Shown: positions 62,250 to 64,000 of the stretch, piece by piece
Layout of the letters: each line of letters starts with the position of its first letter
How positions within the stretch are numbered: position 1 is the stretch's first letter
From: Roseateles oligotrophus
GTDB lineage: Bacteria > Pseudomonadota > Gammaproteobacteria > Burkholderiales > Burkholderiaceae_C
Reading direction: 5' to 3'
Length of the DNA: 64,000 nt
Assembly (NCBI RefSeq): GCF_025717515.1
Contig: NZ_JAJIRN010000002.1
Coordinates: forward strand, 496,001-560,000
Made by a program: the position numbers and the translations under genes
The notes under the pieces: generated by a model
The model's database searches: none
What the model was told of the DNA's origin: nothing
Seen by the model: only the letters and a program-made list of their open reading frames with translations

Positions 62250-62545
62250 CCGCGAGACTTGCGGCTTGGTTCTTCGCCGCTCGCCAAAACAGAAATCAGC
62301 CGGGCTTTTCAGCAGATGCTCTGCCACAAGGGAAAGGCCGGCATTGCCGCAAGCCAGGTCGAAAGCTCGCATCCGATGCGAAAAAACCAAGGAAGCACAT
62401 CGGCGCATACCGTCGCCCGTCCCGCCGGCACCGTTGTTCGTCGGAGTCGCGCGGCCGGCGCATCCGGCCTCCAGCACAGTGCCGGTCAAACGCTGCAGCA
62501 ACAGCAGCAGCGGCAGCAGCAATAGGCATATACGGAGTCGATGCA

Positions 62546-63784
62546 ATGACCATCAACAGCAAAGCACTGTCAGCAGCAAGGGCCGCAAAATCAAACGGCG
62601 CCGCAAGTTCAAAGTCGATCGCCGACAAGGTGTTGAACATGGCGACACGCACCTGGTTTGTGGTCGCCGTGATCGGCCAGTGGGTGTTTTTGACCTACCT
62701 CTTGGGCTTCTACACGCCATCAACGCTGAGCGGGAATTTTCAGCTCTGGGCCAAGAATCCCTTGCTGACAAAAGGCTATGTGGCCGGTGACACGGCAGGG
62801 AATCTAGCCTTTGCTGCACACGCTTTGCTGGCCGCCATCATCGCGTTTGGCGGCGCGCTGCAACTGATCCCTCAACTACGCAAGGCGGCGCCGGCCTTCC
62901 ATCGATGGAACGGACGCGCGTTTATGTTGACGGCGCTTTGCCTCAGCATCACCGGGCTGTACATGATCTGGTTTCGCGGCAGCAGCCATGTGTCGATTGC
63001 CAATATCGCCATCACGCTGAATGCCTTGCTCATACTCGGTTTCAGCGGGCTCGCCCTACGCTCGGCCATCGGGCATGACATCGCAGCTCATCGCCGGTGG
63101 GCGCTGCGCCTGTACCTGGTTTCGAACGCGCAGTGGTTCACGCGTGTCGGCCTATTCGCCTGGCTTGTCGTCAATCAAGGGCCGGTCGGCATGGGCGCCA
63201 ACTTCGACGGACCAGTCGTCATATTCTGGTCGTTTGGCTGCTACCTTGTTCCTTTGATCGTGCTTGAGCTTTTCCTGCGTACAAAACCGGCTGCGGCCGC
63301 TCAGCGCAAATTCATCATGGCATTCACCTTGTTTATTGCGGCTGCATTGGCCGGTATTGGCACCGTCGGCGTTTCGATGTTTTCATGGATTCCTTCGGTC
63401 AAGGCGATGCATGATCAGCGAATTTCTATCGCCGACACGCTTTCCGCCACCCTGCTCTCCGGCGGCATCGACCAAGCGCTCATTCAGTATCATGAATTGA
63501 AGGCTTCGGCGCCAACCCTCTACAACTTCGATCAAAGTGAGCTGAGAAAATTGGCGAAGAAACTGAGCGCCGATCATCGATTGGATGATGCCATCAGCAT
63601 ATTGCGCCTGAACGTTGAGGCCTATCCGCAATCGGCCAGAGCCTATGCTCGATTGGCCGAGGGCTATTTGGCGGCGGGCAAGCAGGCGGAGGCCCTCATC
63701 AACTGTCAACATGCGCTGAAACTCGACCCAAGTGATGATGTCGCGACCGCGCTATTGCATCAGCTGCGCGCAGCTGGATCTTGA
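62546..63784 (+). CDS. DUF2306 membrane protein with C-terminal TPR domain
   Basis: The ATG at 62546 has GGAG 10 bp upstream; the open frame further upstream is Gln-rich and featureless. The 412-residue protein has about eight membrane helices (WFVVAVIGQWVFLTYLLGFY; LAFAAHALLAAIIAFGGALQ; FIMAFTLFIAAALAGIGTVG). FHRWNGRAFMLTALCLSITG and DIAAHRRWALRLYLV match the DUF2306 predicted-membrane family. Residues ~340-410 are TPR-like (LDDAISILRLNVEAYPQSAR; AYARLAEGYLAAGKQAEALI). The DUF2306-TPR fusion is uncommon. It lies between phnM fragments and may have arrived with them. Confidence 0.8.
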   Translation: MTINSKALSAARAAKSNGAASSKSIADKVLNMATRTWFVVAVIGQWVFLTYLLGFYTPSTLSGNFQLWAKNPLLTKGYVAGDTAGNLAFAAHALLAAIIAFGGALQLIPQLRKAAPAFHRWNGRAFMLTALCLSITGLYMIWFRGSSHVSIANIAITLNALLILGFSGLALRSAIGHDIAAHRRWALRLYLVSNAQWFTRVGLFAWLVVNQGPVGMGANFDGPVVIFWSFGCYLVPLIVLELFLRTKPAAAAQRKFIMAFTLFIAAALAGIGTVGVSMFSWIPSVKAMHDQRISIADTLSATLLSGGIDQALIQYHELKASAPTLYNFDQSELRKLAKKLSADHRLDDAISILRLNVEAYPQSARAYARLAEGYLAAGKQAEALINCQHALKLDPSDDVATALLHQLRAAGS

Positions 63785-63804
63785 GGACTTGGAGCGGGTT
63801 CGGC

Positions 63805-63836
63805 GTCAGGTCTTGCCTATATGTTTGAAACCTGAC
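63805..63836. repeat. Short hairpin related to the repeat-arm hairpin
   Basis: GTCAGGT...ACCTGAC (7-bp stem) lies 20 bp after the DUF2306 gene. The left arm contains the equivalent GTCAAGT...ACTTGAC with TCTTGCC following in both. The A/T to G/C change occurs on both sides, keeping the pairing. It could also end the upstream transcript. Confidence 0.5.
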
Positions 63837-63845
63837 CCTCACGGC

Positions 63846-64000
63846 TTGCGCGCGGGGGTGCTGGATGCGCTGAGTTCCGACGATGTGCCGCCCAGCCTGT
63901 TGAAATCGGCCTGCTTGTTGCGGCGCGATGCGGGTTTCAGCCTGCCCGAAGCGCTGGCCGTCGTCAGCCGAAGGCCGGCCTTGGCTTGCGGGCTGCAAGA
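63846..64000 (+). pseudogene. phnM: Second partial phnM copy, cut by the window end
   Basis: The frame reads RAGVLDALSSDDVPPSLLKS, ACLLRRDAGFSLPEALAVVS and RRPALACGL. This corresponds to PhnM residues ~294-344 (DNA 60463-60614), about 90% identical by eye. Changes include Tyr to Asp after the conserved SSD and Trp to Cys. Nothing of the first ~290 PhnM residues precedes it, so it is a fragment. It continues past 64000. Confidence 0.7.

Noticed and set aside
62259-62525. An 88-codon frame ending in a Gln-rich run, upstream of DUF2306
   Set aside because: No ribosome site or family motif; composition follows the CAG-rich tract.

Overview
The window looks like chromosomal DNA of a high-GC betaproteobacterium of the order Burkholderiales, probably in the Roseateles/Paucibacter/Rubrivivax neighbourhood. 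This is inferred from gene content (Bpt and Aat together, two PEP-CTERM proteins, DUF1501/DUF1800 pairs, a 1.6-kb-residue NAD-glutamate dehydrogenase) and from codon use; no marker gene in the window proves it. Most of it is densely packed housekeeping and catabolic genes with short gaps and many 4-bp ATGA overlaps. REGION BY REGION: 1-7.1 kb holds an exported repeat protein cut by the left edge, a LysR regulator divergent from ilvD, and a minus-strand DUF1800-DUF1501-binding protein operon. 7.3-15.5 kb has a DUF885 metallopeptidase, the large NAD-GDH and a DUF3422 membrane protein. 16-20.1 kb carries riboflavin synthase, an ammonium transporter, an ArsC/Spx-like protein and the two N-end-rule aminoacyl transferases. 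20.1-28.5 kb carries an FAD oxidoreductase, a receiver-domain protein, DDAH, a GST, a small cysteine-motif protein and a YbbA/YbbP-like ABC exporter. 28.5-31.4 kb has a broken AraC/LytTR junction, a degenerate receiver plus GAF protein pair and a DHH phosphoesterase. 31.5-43.1 kb has two PEP-CTERM exported proteins, an OPT transporter and a translationally coupled coniferyl-aldehyde-dehydrogenase / Tat-small-subunit / GMC operon. 43.4-52.8 kb has regulators with divergent redox targets (DoxX-GST, alcohol dehydrogenase), a 1155-residue GGDEF-EAL protein and a chromate transporter. 52.9-60.7 kb is a carbon-phosphorus lyase locus: phnF and a DUF1045 2H-phosphoesterase on the minus strand, phnGHIJ-GNAT-phnKLM on the plus strand. 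PhnG/H/I/J/K/L/M can convert alkylphosphonates to ribosyl cyclic phosphate, but phnP, phnN and a phosphonate importer are absent here; the 2H protein is a candidate for the missing PhnP step. 60.7-64 kb is the one clearly accessory stretch. It holds two ~380-bp inverted copies of a repeat, each with the same perfect 30-bp palindrome, flanking an AT-richer ~470-bp core that carries a headless gene remnant and integron attC-like cores. Next come a decayed phnM-tail fragment, a DUF2306-TPR membrane protein and a second partial phnM copy running off the right edge. This repeat-bounded block is the most unusual structure in the window.
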